Positions 1 to 5,061 of a stretch of 5,375 nucleotides of DNA are shown one piece after another. The notes under the pieces were generated by a model. The model was not told the origin of the DNA and searched no databases. It saw only the letters and a program-made list of their open reading frames with translations. The stretch comes from Desulfobacteraceae bacterium (GTDB lineage: Bacteria > Desulfobacterota > DSM-4660 > Desulfatiglandales > B25-G16), in contig JAPVWE010000099.1 in assembly GCA_028572035.1 (NCBI GenBank), positions 1-5,375 of the forward strand, in the 5' to 3' direction. The first letter of the stretch is position 1, and each line of letters begins with the position of its first letter. Position numbers and translations under genes: made by a program.

Positions 1-519
1 TCCCTTTATTACATGTGGCAGGCCTGCAACGGTCAACACTACGGTATCTGAACAAGCGGCCACCATTTGATTCACAATACCGATAATATCACGAAATTCT
101 CTGGCCATCTTATTTTCAGGTACAATCCCTGCGCCTACCTCGTTGGATACCACTATAATGGATTGTGGAATCTTTTGCATCGATTCCACTAAGGCCTCCG
201 CCTTGGATAGAATCTGTTCCTCTGTTTCGCCATGCATTAACAGGTTGCTTACCCATAGGGTCAGACAATCTATCAGGATAACCTCGTAATTGGTTTTTAA
301 AGAGGCCAGGGTTTCGGTAATTTTTGTCGGCTCCTCTATCGTTTTCCAATCAGGACCTCGAGCCTCTCTATGCCTTGAGATACGCCGTTTCATCTCATCG
401 TCAAGCGCCTGACTGGTAGCCAAAAACACCTTTTGCCTAAAATGTCTATTTGCATAATCAAGGGCAAAACTGCTCTTCCCGCTTCTACAACCACCAATTA
501 CTAGAATTGTCTCTTTCAT
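1..519 (-). CDS. cobU: Adenosylcobinamide kinase / adenosylcobinamide-phosphate guanylyltransferase (CobU/CobP), 3' end outside window
   Basis: Bifunctional cytoplasmic enzyme of nucleotide-loop assembly in B12 synthesis: it phosphorylates adenosylcobinamide, then transfers GMP to give AdoCbi-GDP. The 173 visible codons from ATG at 519 are open to the left edge. Visible motifs: Walker A GGCRSGKS at residues 9-16; ATSQALDDEM at 34-43; RISRHR with His50 in the place of the guanylylated His46 of Salmonella CobU; then NEVGAGIVPEN, AREFRDIIG and VNQ in the second half. It reaches VAGLPHVIKG at the edge, which is close to the normal C terminus (Salmonella CobU is about 181 residues), so only a few residues should be missing. 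No Shine-Dalgarno is visible before the ATG (the upstream bases are T-rich), but no better in-frame start exists. It lies downstream of btuB in the same direction, about 760 bp away, with its own promoter candidate between. Family assignment is very secure. Confidence 0.96.
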   Translation of the reverse strand, partial: MKETILVIGGCRSGKSSFALDYANRHFRQKVFLATSQALDDEMKRRISRHREARGPDWKTIEEPTKITETLASLKTNYEVILIDCLTLWVSNLLMHGETEEQILSKAEALVESMQKIPQSIIVVSNEVGAGIVPENKMAREFRDIIGIVNQMVAACSDTVVLTVAGLPHVIKG

Positions 520-550
520 GGCAAAAACTATAGATATTGTGTTTATCATT

Positions 551-578
551 ATTTTAATTCGGTTAATTATGTTAACAA
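551..578 (-). promoter_or_regulatory. Candidate sigma70-type promoter for cobU
   Basis: On the minus strand a -35-like TTGTTA (573-578) and a -10-like TAAAAT (551-556, five of six consensus bases) are 16 bp apart in a very AT-rich stretch. The predicted start would leave a leader of roughly 25 nt before the cobU ATG. AT richness makes chance matches likely, so this is only a candidate. Confidence 0.4.
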
Positions 579-659
579 GTATTATCTTGCCTTTCTATTT
601 AATTTCTTAACATCATCTTGAATATCAACTTACACTTCCTTGCCTGAAACCAAACCGAT

Positions 660-697
660 AAAAAATCCCCTGATCAATAATATCCATCCAGGGATTT
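660..697 (-). terminator. Intrinsic terminator-like hairpin upstream of cobU
   Basis: On the minus strand the arms at 686-697 and 663-674 form a 12-position stem with one G.A mismatch and one G.U pair. The loop is 11 nt, and the 3' arm runs directly into six T residues (660-665). It would stop transcripts arriving from btuB or from the decayed leader at 1166-1194 before they reach cobU. No closer terminator was found after the btuB stop codon, so this may be the functional end of the btuB transcript. Confidence 0.5.
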
Positions 698-741
698 CCC
701 TTTCTTATCCTCAAGATCTTCTGGATAACTTCAATCCGCGG

Positions 742-780
742 CAGAGATTGCTTCGTCGCTAACGCTCCTCGCAATGACAG
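742..780. repeat. REP-like short palindromic repeat
   Basis: An imperfect hairpin with outer arms ATTGC (747-751) and GCAAT (771-775); read on the minus strand it begins TGTCATTGCGAGGAGCG and ends GAAGCAATC. This GTCATTGCGAG...GAAGCAATC pattern resembles dispersed intergenic palindromes found in many bacterial genomes (recognised from general familiarity, not searched). It lies in the btuB-cobU spacer and has no coding content. Confidence 0.6.
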
Positions 781-815
781 TTCTTACGCAATCTATTTTG
801 TGCTCCCCTTAGTGT

Positions 816-973
816 ATGAAGGTTTGTGGTTTTTTGATCGCGGATACCTACAGGGAGGCGTCAAGAGTTACGTAACCCTTGCTATCATAGCTGAATTGTT
901 GAAAAGGGGACTCACAGCCCAAGCATATAAGGTAAGTCCCGATTTTATTCCCCCGTGTTATAATGAACATATC
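816..973 (+). pseudogene. cbiA: Truncated, frameshifted N-terminal remnant of cobyrinic acid a,c-diamide synthase
   Basis: CbiA amidates cobyrinic acid in corrin synthesis and starts with an ATP-binding segment of the type GFxIAGTxSGVGK[ST]TVT...L..RGL.VQ.FKVGPDFIDP.YH. Here ATG at 816 opens a frame reading MKVCGFLIADTY. Around 851-862 the reading must change frame, and it continues as GGVKSYVTLAII, ELLKRGL, AYKVSPDFIPPCYNEH to about 973. The junction is about 4 nt shorter than an intact loop, which removes a Walker A glycine. Other conserved positions are also altered (KVGPD to KVSPD, DFIDP to DFIPP). Only about 52 of roughly 450 residues remain; nothing after 973 resembles CbiA, and a palindromic repeat begins at 992. 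It lies divergent to cobU. A different P-loop amidase of the CobQ/BioD group is less likely because of the KVxPDFIxPxYxEH string. Confidence 0.68.
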
Positions 974-991
974 GTACCTTCGGTGCGGGCC

Positions 992-1049
992 TGTAGGGGT
1001 TCGATTTATCGAACCCGCAATGACGGGCGTCATAAATGGCGCCCCTACA
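992..1049. repeat. Three-armed palindromic repeat (cloverleaf-like)
   Basis: Outer arms TGTAGGGG (992-999) and CCCCTACA (1042-1049) are perfect complements. Inside are two further hairpins: 997-1016 (nine pairs around GGGTTCGAT/ATCGAACCC, loop TT) and 1025-1044 (nine pairs with one G.U, loop AA). The outer and inner arms share bases, so the forms compete. The layout resembles small dispersed intergenic repeats, possibly a non-autonomous mobile element. It sits just past the end of the cbiA remnant. Confidence 0.65.
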
Positions 1050-1085
1050 AGAACCTAAAAAGGAAATTCCTATACTATCAAGTTA

Positions 1086-1142
1086 TCACTGGTCGCAACC
1101 GCTTGAGGCTTTTTTCCCAATCCCACTAAGCGGGACCAGTGA
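1086..1142. repeat. Perfect 9-bp inverted repeat around the riboswitch remnant
   Basis: TCACTGGTC (1086-1094) is the exact reverse complement of GACCAGTGA (1134-1142), with 39 bp between. The right arm lies inside the piece that matches the cobalamin aptamer, so the pairing is specific to this decayed copy and is absent from the intact riboswitches. It may be a chance result of rearrangement or a new hairpin. Confidence 0.45.
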
Positions 1143-1147
1143 CTTTG
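1114..1147 (-). pseudogene. Remnant of a third cobalamin riboswitch
   Basis: On the minus strand this segment carries the AAAGTCACTGG core, a GC hairpin and the ATTGGGAA string of the cobalamin aptamer. Aligned with the proximal riboswitch at 3466-3499 it matches at 30 of 34 columns, with three mismatches and one gap. The 5' half of the aptamer (the GGTGAGA and GCTGTAATCCCG elements) is missing: the distance from the -10 box to the CACTG element is about 19 nt here against about 134 nt in the intact distal copy. The 3' B12 box (GAGAGCCAGAAAACC) is also absent. It therefore cannot fold as a B12 sensor. Confidence 0.75.
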
Positions 1148-1165
1148 AAAAAATATCGCGAACTC

Positions 1166-1194
1166 TAGTTACAAATAGCCTTTTGAATTGTCAA
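1166..1194 (-). promoter_or_regulatory. Duplicated leader promoter in front of the riboswitch remnant
   Basis: On the minus strand a consensus -35 TTGACA (1189-1194) is followed 17 bp later by TAACTA (1166-1171). The block 1166-1205 is 33/40 identical, without gaps, to the block 3941-3980 in front of the intact tandem riboswitches. The -35 box and the spacing are kept while the flanks differ. It points toward cobU, but the hairpin at 660-697 would come first. Confidence 0.5.
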
Positions 1195-1277
1195 TTCTTT
1201 TATGAGAACCCAAAGAACCAGCATCAGATTTCTTTAGACTGCTTCAGGCTTTTTTCAGGGCTTAGGAAGCGCACTTC

Positions 1278-3227
1278 TCAGTATCTGACCTTCACGCCGA
1301 GGTATCCCGAAAGGCCTGGGGTGGCATAACTCCATGCCTCTTCATATTCTTCATCAAAAAGGTTGTCGATTCGGCCATACAGCTGTATGTAATCAGTGAT
1401 ATCATAATGCGCTGAAAGGTTGACTACCGTATAGGAATCGAGTTTGTCTACCGGGTTTCCATCCTTATCACCGGCACCTGGAACGACTTTTCTGTCATCA
1501 ACCCAGTACAGATCTATGTTTAGGAGAACTTTCACAATAGGGCGATATCTGGCGTTCAAATAGATCTTATTCAGGGGACGACGGACAAGCCGCTCACCTT
1601 CAGGGTCTTCCGTATCATTGTACGTATAATTTAGAAGGAGATCAAGTTCTGAAACAGGTGTCCATCCCACAAATGCCTCAATACCTTTGGTCTTCGTTTT
1701 GCCAGGCAGTTGGGTATACTTCCAGGTGGCAAAGTCATAACCAATGCGATCTGTATAGGTCGTACTAAAGTAAGTCAGGCCAAATCTGATTTTCTTATCT
1801 ATCAGACCCTGTTCAAAACCGATATCCCATCCTTCACTCTCCTCGGGTTTCAGTGTTTCACTGCCATAGGCGGAAAAGAGCTCAAAGAGCGAAGGTGCCC
1901 GGAATCCCGTTCCGTAACTTGCCTTGAGGGTAGTCCCTGTTTGGCTTATAGTGTACGACGGTGCGAGCCGGTACGTGGTTTCGCTACCAGAACGGTCGTG
2001 ATCATCGGAACGTAGGCCCCCTACAATAACTAGATTGTCGCCTATGAACAACTGGTCATGGGCCCACAGACTCGTTGTTTCCGCTTCCTTATCATGGAGG
2101 TTAGAAGAATCGCTATCCATGGTTTCATTAAAATGGGTAGCACCAAATGATAAGATGTTAATGTCGTTGAAGTTCAATCCACCCTGCCATCCCAGTTCCC
2201 AGGTCTCGCCATCATAATCGTACCATTTTATCCCGTCATTGTCGAAACTCTCTCTTTCCTGGTTGGATACTTGGTAGAAAAGGTTGGACTCAAAAACCCT
2301 GTCGAAAAAATAGTTATGGACATTAATCCTGCCAAAAGACTGATCACTTGTTGTCTTCCGCTCCTTTTTGCCAGTGGGATCAGGTAAAGAGGTCACCGGA
2401 TCAAACCTGTCACCACTATATCCCGTCAAAAAGTTCCAGTCATCGAGTTCAGCTTCGGAGGCTAAATTCCGCACAGTAGCGTTGATATCGAAATCTGGTG
2501 TGATATCGACTCCAAGTTTCGCCGACACGGTGGTGTTTTCCCAGCCATCATCTTCGGATGTATTGCCTGCGTGAGGAATTCGGTCATTGTCGTCGTTGGC
2601 CACTGAGAATCCGTCTGTATCAACCCGCGATGCCACTAAAGAGAAATTGAACTTATCCAGTGCGCCTGACGCACCGCCATAGTATTTCCATGTGTTGTAC
2701 GATCCGCCTTCAAGTCCTGCATGGATCGAGGGTTTCCCTCTCCCTTTTTTGGTAATGATATTGATGACACCTGCTGTGGCATTACTCCCATAAAGAACAC
2801 TCAAGGGCCCCCTGACAATCTCGATGCGTTCGATATTATCAACCGTCAAGTTGGCAAGATCTGCACTTCGATCTGGGCTTGATGGGTCATTAAACATAAT
2901 TCCGTCAACGAGGATAAGTGTATTCTTGGAGTCGGCGCCCCGCATAAATACTGATGTCTCCTTTCCCAGTCCCCCGGTGGCAGCCACATCTATTCCCGGA
3001 GTACCCTTCAGAACTTCCTCAACAGTGATCTGTTTTTTGGCTTCGATATCTTCAGCCGTAATCACGGTGACGGAACTGCCGCCGATCTGTTCTAATGTTG
3101 CCTCTGTCCGCGTAGCGGTCACCACCACCTCCTCCAATGCTATGAGTTGCTCTTGGCCCTCTTCAGCCCGGATGTGTCCAGGCAGGGCCAAGAGCATAAT
3201 TATGCCTGCTATCATCAGCTTTTTCAT
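1278..3227 (-). CDS. btuB: BtuB-type TonB-dependent outer-membrane receptor for cobalamin
   Basis: A 649-residue outer-membrane transporter expected to import cobalamin or corrinoids using TonB-ExbBD energy. Residues 1-21 form a signal peptide (MKKLMIAG..., likely cleavage after HIRA). LEEVVVTATR at 31-40 is the TonB box region. The plug spans about 45-162, with VLKGTPGIDV, FMRGADSKNTLILVDGI and the end motif RIEIVRGPLSVLYGSNATAGVINIIT, given here as its parts RIEIVRGPLS and GVINII. The remainder is a beta-barrel ending LFDEEYEEAW...GVKVRY, with terminal Tyr where Phe is common. E. coli BtuB is 614 residues, so the length fits. ATG at 3227 is preceded by AAGGAGG (3234-3240) at 6 nt. The B12 specificity rests mainly on the two cobalamin riboswitches directly upstream and the cobU neighbour; sequence alone would also allow another TonB-dependent receptor. 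Confidence 0.93.
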   Translation of the reverse strand: MKKLMIAGIIMLLALPGHIRAEEGQEQLIALEEVVVTATRTEATLEQIGGSSVTVITAEDIEAKKQITVEEVLKGTPGIDVAATGGLGKETSVFMRGADSKNTLILVDGIMFNDPSSPDRSADLANLTVDNIERIEIVRGPLSVLYGSNATAGVINIITKKGRGKPSIHAGLEGGSYNTWKYYGGASGALDKFNFSLVASRVDTDGFSVANDDNDRIPHAGNTSEDDGWENTTVSAKLGVDITPDFDINATVRNLASEAELDDWNFLTGYSGDRFDPVTSLPDPTGKKERKTTSDQSFGRINVHNYFFDRVFESNLFYQVSNQERESFDNDGIKWYDYDGETWELGWQGGLNFNDINILSFGATHFNETMDSDSSNLHDKEAETTSLWAHDQLFIGDNLVIVGGLRSDDHDRSGSETTYRLAPSYTISQTGTTLKASYGTGFRAPSLFELFSAYGSETLKPEESEGWDIGFEQGLIDKKIRFGLTYFSTTYTDRIGYDFATWKYTQLPGKTKTKGIEAFVGWTPVSELDLLLNYTYNDTEDPEGERLVRRPLNKIYLNARYRPIVKVLLNIDLYWVDDRKVVPGAGDKDGNPVDKLDSYTVVNLSAHYDITDYIQLYGRIDNLFDEEYEEAWSYATPGLSGYLGVKVRY

Positions 3228-3332
3228 CCTTGCCCTCCTTTTTCTCTTCTAAATTTACTCATCTTCCTTGTTCACCTTTTAGTACTTCCCCTGCCAATCC
3301 CTGTTCTGTCTTTCACCACCCCCTTTCCCCAT

Positions 3333-3367
3333 AAAAAAGCCCGCCATCGGTCTTGAGATGGCGGGCT
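3333..3367 (-). terminator. Intrinsic terminator of the proximal cobalamin riboswitch
   Basis: On the minus strand AGCCCGCCATC (3357-3367) and GATGGCGGGCT (3338-3348) form a perfect 11-bp stem with an 8-nt loop, followed by six T residues (3333-3338, the first shared with the stem). It lies about 105 nt before the btuB start. Its 5' arm plus two loop bases (3355-3361, CCATCTC) can alternatively pair with GAGAATGG at 3393-3400 in the 3' arm of P13, with one bulge, which gives an antiterminator. Confidence 0.93.
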
Positions 3368-3394
3368 GAAAAATCTCTTTAACAACCGCCCCCC

Positions 3395-3621
3395 ATTCTC
3401 AGACCGGAGAATATTAAGGGCTCTTCCTGGCAGGTTTTCTGGCTCTCCCGACCCTCTGGCTCGCCTTCCCAATCCCGCTAAAGCGGAACCAGTGGCTTTA
3501 ATCCCTAAAAATTCAGGATATGCCAGTGAGATAGCTTCCCCGATCAAATAACCAGGGTCGGGATTACAGCAGCAGTCTTCTGCAGCGGCTTCTCACCGCT
3601 TTCCCTTTTTTAAGCCAGGAA
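3395..3621 (-). ncRNA. Cobalamin riboswitch, btuB-proximal copy
   Basis: Class I-like AdoCbl/cobalamin riboswitch read on the minus strand. P1 closes with TTCCTGGC (3614-3621 on the minus strand) and GCCAGGAA (3424-3431). In order: AGCGGTGAGAAGCCGCTG, GACTGCTGCTGTAATCCCG, the AAGCCACTGG element, GGGAAGGCGAGCC, and the B12 box GAGAGCCAGAAAACCTGCC. A P13 hairpin follows at 3395-3412 with loop CGGTCT (3401-3406), which can pair with AGACTG in L5 (3573-3578) through six pairs, one of them G.U. Ligand binding should lock this kissing contact, keep P13 closed, and so let the terminator at 3333-3367 form, shutting off btuB. It is the second of two tandem units. Ligand preference (AdoCbl or MeCbl/OHCbl) cannot be read with confidence. 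Confidence 0.95.
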
Positions 3622-3633
3622 TATGTTTAAACT

Positions 3634-3668
3634 AAAAAACCGATTTTCCTAATCTTTAAGGAAATCGG
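3634..3668 (-). terminator. Intrinsic terminator of the distal cobalamin riboswitch
   Basis: On the minus strand CCGATTTCCT (3659-3668) and AGGAAAATCGG (3640-3650) form a stem with one bulged A and an 8-nt loop, followed by six T residues (3634-3639). It lies between the two riboswitches. Its 5' arm CGATTTCC (3660-3667) is exactly complementary to GGAAATCG at 3701-3708, which includes the 3' arm of the distal P13, giving an 8-bp antiterminator. Confidence 0.88.
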
Positions 3669-3702
3669 CTACTAAATAAGTACCATAAGTATTTCTGCCT
3701 CG

Positions 3703-3924
3703 ATTTCCAGACCGGGAAATGAACCGGCATGCTTCGATAGGTTTTCTGGCTCTCCCGACCCCCTGGCTCGCCTTCCCATCCCCGATGTAATCGGGGACAG
3801 TGACTTTAACCCCTAATAGAGAGGATATGCCAGAGAGATAACTTCCCCGATCAACTGATCGGGGTCGGGATTACAGCAGCAGTCTTCTACAGCGGACTCT
3901 CACCGCTTTCCTTTAACTCGAAGC
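3703..3924 (-). ncRNA. Cobalamin riboswitch, promoter-distal first copy of the tandem pair
   Basis: Read on the minus strand, P1 is GCTTCGA (3918-3924) with TCGAAGC (3731-3737), unrelated in sequence to P1 of the other copy. The core elements are nearly the same as in the proximal copy: AGCGGTGAGAGTCCGCTG, GACTGCTGCTGTAATCCCG, AAAGTCACTG, GGGAAGGCGAGCC and the B12 box GAGAGCCAGAAAACC. P13 at 3703-3720 has the same CGGTCT loop (3709-3714) on a different stem (ATTTCC/GGAAAT), and L5 has AGACTG at 3880-3885. It is the first gate met by polymerase coming from the promoter at 3941-3969 and has its own terminator at 3634-3668. Confidence 0.95.
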
Positions 3925-3940
3925 AAAATATTGTATGTCT

Positions 3941-3969
3941 TAGTAACAAATAACTTTTCAAATTGTCAA
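3941..3969 (-). promoter_or_regulatory. Promoter of the tandem riboswitch-btuB transcript
   Basis: On the minus strand a perfect -35 TTGACA (3964-3969) is followed 17 bp later by a weak -10, TTACTA (3941-3946). The -35 box and the spacing recur in the duplicated leader at 1166-1194, which supports function. Transcription would begin about 10 nt before the distal aptamer. No second promoter was seen between the two riboswitches. The 115 bp between here and the stop codon of the upstream protease gene show nothing else I can name. Confidence 0.5.
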
Positions 3970-4085
3970 TGTTTTTATGATAAAGTAGGAAAAAATACTA
4001 GCTCGAACGTTCTTTTTTCACACTCTACCATTCTCCTTGTCATAGCCATAGTGGGTCTCATATTGCTCAACAGATGGCACCCCCG

Positions 4086-4730
4086 CTAAGATATCCACGA
4101 AAGAGTAAAGATGGCCATATTTCCCAGGGCATGGATTGTAATGGGGGTCATCAGGCTCCCGTCCACCTCATAGGCCACTGCAAAGACAACCCCTCCCACC
4201 ACTTGGGTGACGGGGACTCCATGATTAGTTGGGTGTGTCAGCACAAAGATAAGGGTGCTCAAAACGAGGGCTACCACCACGCCCCACCTTCTAAAAAAGC
4301 CGTAGAGGATTCCCCGAAAAAAAATCTCTTCTGCTATAGGCCCCAGCATCCCGCCAACAACGAAAAAAAGGATGATTTCACTGGGCTTTTTCGGTAAATG
4401 GGCCTGTATAAGCGTCAGGCCGTTAATACCGACAACAAACAATACAACAAAACCAAAAAAAGCAACCGTTGCAAAACCGGCTGACCAGATCAGTCCCTTT
4501 TTCGCCCCGGGAACCATCTTGGATCGAGCCAACCCTATGGAAGGTAGGCCTCTCCCCCAGGTCTGAACAATCAGCATAACAAGGATTATTTCAAGGAGAC
4601 GTGTCACACCCAGAATAATCATCTGGTTGTATAGGCCCTTTGAAATCACAAATTTCGTGGCAACCTCAATGCAGATCATTGTTGCAAGGGATATGATCAG
4701 GGTTTTTGTTTCTATCTTGTTTGCTTCCAT
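4086..4730 (-). CDS. CPBP-family (CAAX protease/bacteriocin-processing, Abi) intramembrane metalloprotease
   Basis: A 214-residue multi-pass inner-membrane protein with about seven hydrophobic segments (near 10-28, 37-57, 79-101, 118-138, 150-166, 174-190 and 194-212). The family motifs are present: EEIFFR with Glu134, Glu135 and Arg139; FVLTH with Phe162 and His166; and HALGN with His200 and Asn204. These residues form the glutamate/histidine active site of Rce1-like CPBP proteases, so it should be catalytically intact. The substrate is unknown; members act in peptide maturation, bacteriocin immunity or as uncharacterised proteins. ATG at 4730 has a GAGGG (4738-4742) 7 nt upstream. It is co-oriented with btuB, but the btuB promoter and two terminators lie between, so shared regulation is not implied. 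Confidence 0.9.
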   Translation of the reverse strand: MEANKIETKTLIISLATMICIEVATKFVISKGLYNQMIILGVTRLLEIILVMLIVQTWGRGLPSIGLARSKMVPGAKKGLIWSAGFATVAFFGFVVLFVVGINGLTLIQAHLPKKPSEIILFFVVGGMLGPIAEEIFFRGILYGFFRRWGVVVALVLSTLIFVLTHPTNHGVPVTQVVGGVVFAVAYEVDGSLMTPITIHALGNMAIFTLSWIS

Positions 4731-4742
4731 CCAAGAGCCCTC

Positions 4743-5050
4743 AAGGCCTTATAGGCGCACTATTGACTAGAGGAAAAAACTTGATTGATATAATCTAACA
4801 AAAACTATTATCATGCATAACAGAGATAGTAATAATAACTCCAAAAATCACCTTACACCAACTATGGAAAACTATCTGAAAGCTGTCTTTAATCGTAACT
4901 ATTCAGCCACTAAGACACCAAGGCACTAAGATTACAGAATTATTCTTTTAATACCCTTTTTCATGAGGGGCACATTAAGACTAATGTACTGTTTTTCTTC
5001 CAATGCGTTCTTCCTTTTCAGATAAGGGCGCAAAATTCACTTTAATGAAA
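4743..5050. other. Intergenic region between divergent genes
   Basis: About 330 bp of AT-rich sequence between the divergent protease and phosphatase-like genes, expected to hold both promoters. No ORF, RNA gene or confident hairpin was seen. A perfect plus-strand TATAAT occurs at 4789-4794, but the nearest -35-like TTGACT (4763-4768) is 20 bp away. A small repeat-like motif lies at 4907-4930. Confidence 0.6.
4907..4930. repeat. ACTAAGACACCAAGGCACTAAG-type dispersed motif
   Basis: CCACTAAGACACCAAGG followed by CACTAAG contains two copies of a CACTAAG unit around a CACCAAG variant. Similar CACTAAGACACCAAG strings are familiar from intergenic regions of many environmental genomes. No search was possible; origin and function are unknown. 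Confidence 0.4.
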
Positions 5051-5061
5051 GGAGGGAAGCT

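Larger units (their letters stand above)
1101..1256. repeat. Direct repeat pair GCTTnAGGCTTTTTTC, 140 bp apart
   Basis: GCTTGAGGCTTTTTTC (1101-1116) and GCTTCAGGCTTTTTTC (1241-1256) match at 15 of 16 positions. They bracket the promoter and aptamer piece of the decayed leader. On the plus strand each ends in a T run, but no convincing stem precedes either, so they are not called terminators. Confidence 0.5.

Noticed and set aside
800..1129. 109-codon plus-strand ORF as an intact gene
   Set aside because: Only its middle resembles CbiA; the true start is in another frame and the tail runs through the three-armed repeat, so it is treated as a pseudogene fragment.
1220..1277. Terminator immediately after the btuB stop codon
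   Set aside because: Only weak, interrupted complementarity was found, with no T run on the minus strand after a stem.
1036..1329. 97-codon plus-strand ORF
   Set aside because: It crosses the repeat, the fossil leader and the 3' end of btuB; there is no ribosome site or recognisable domain.
2824..3252. 142-codon plus-strand ORF opposite btuB
   Set aside because: Antisense shadow of the conserved plug region and signal peptide of the receptor.
3272..3547. 91-codon minus-strand ORF
   Set aside because: It lies across the proximal riboswitch and its terminator; the RNA structure explains the sequence and the peptide has no family features.
4010..4085. Regulatory palindrome or terminator between the protease gene and the riboswitch promoter
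   Set aside because: A GAACGTTC palindrome lies just upstream near 4005-4012, but it is short, has no stable stem and T run, and no known operator was recognised.
4074..4397. 107-codon plus-strand ORF opposite the protease
   Set aside because: Antisense shadow; the minus-strand protein carries clear CPBP motifs.
4763..4794. Plus-strand TTGACT ... TATAAT as a promoter for the phosphatase-like gene
   Set aside because: The -10 is perfect but the spacer is 20 bp and the gene starts about 270 bp later, so support is too weak for a feature.
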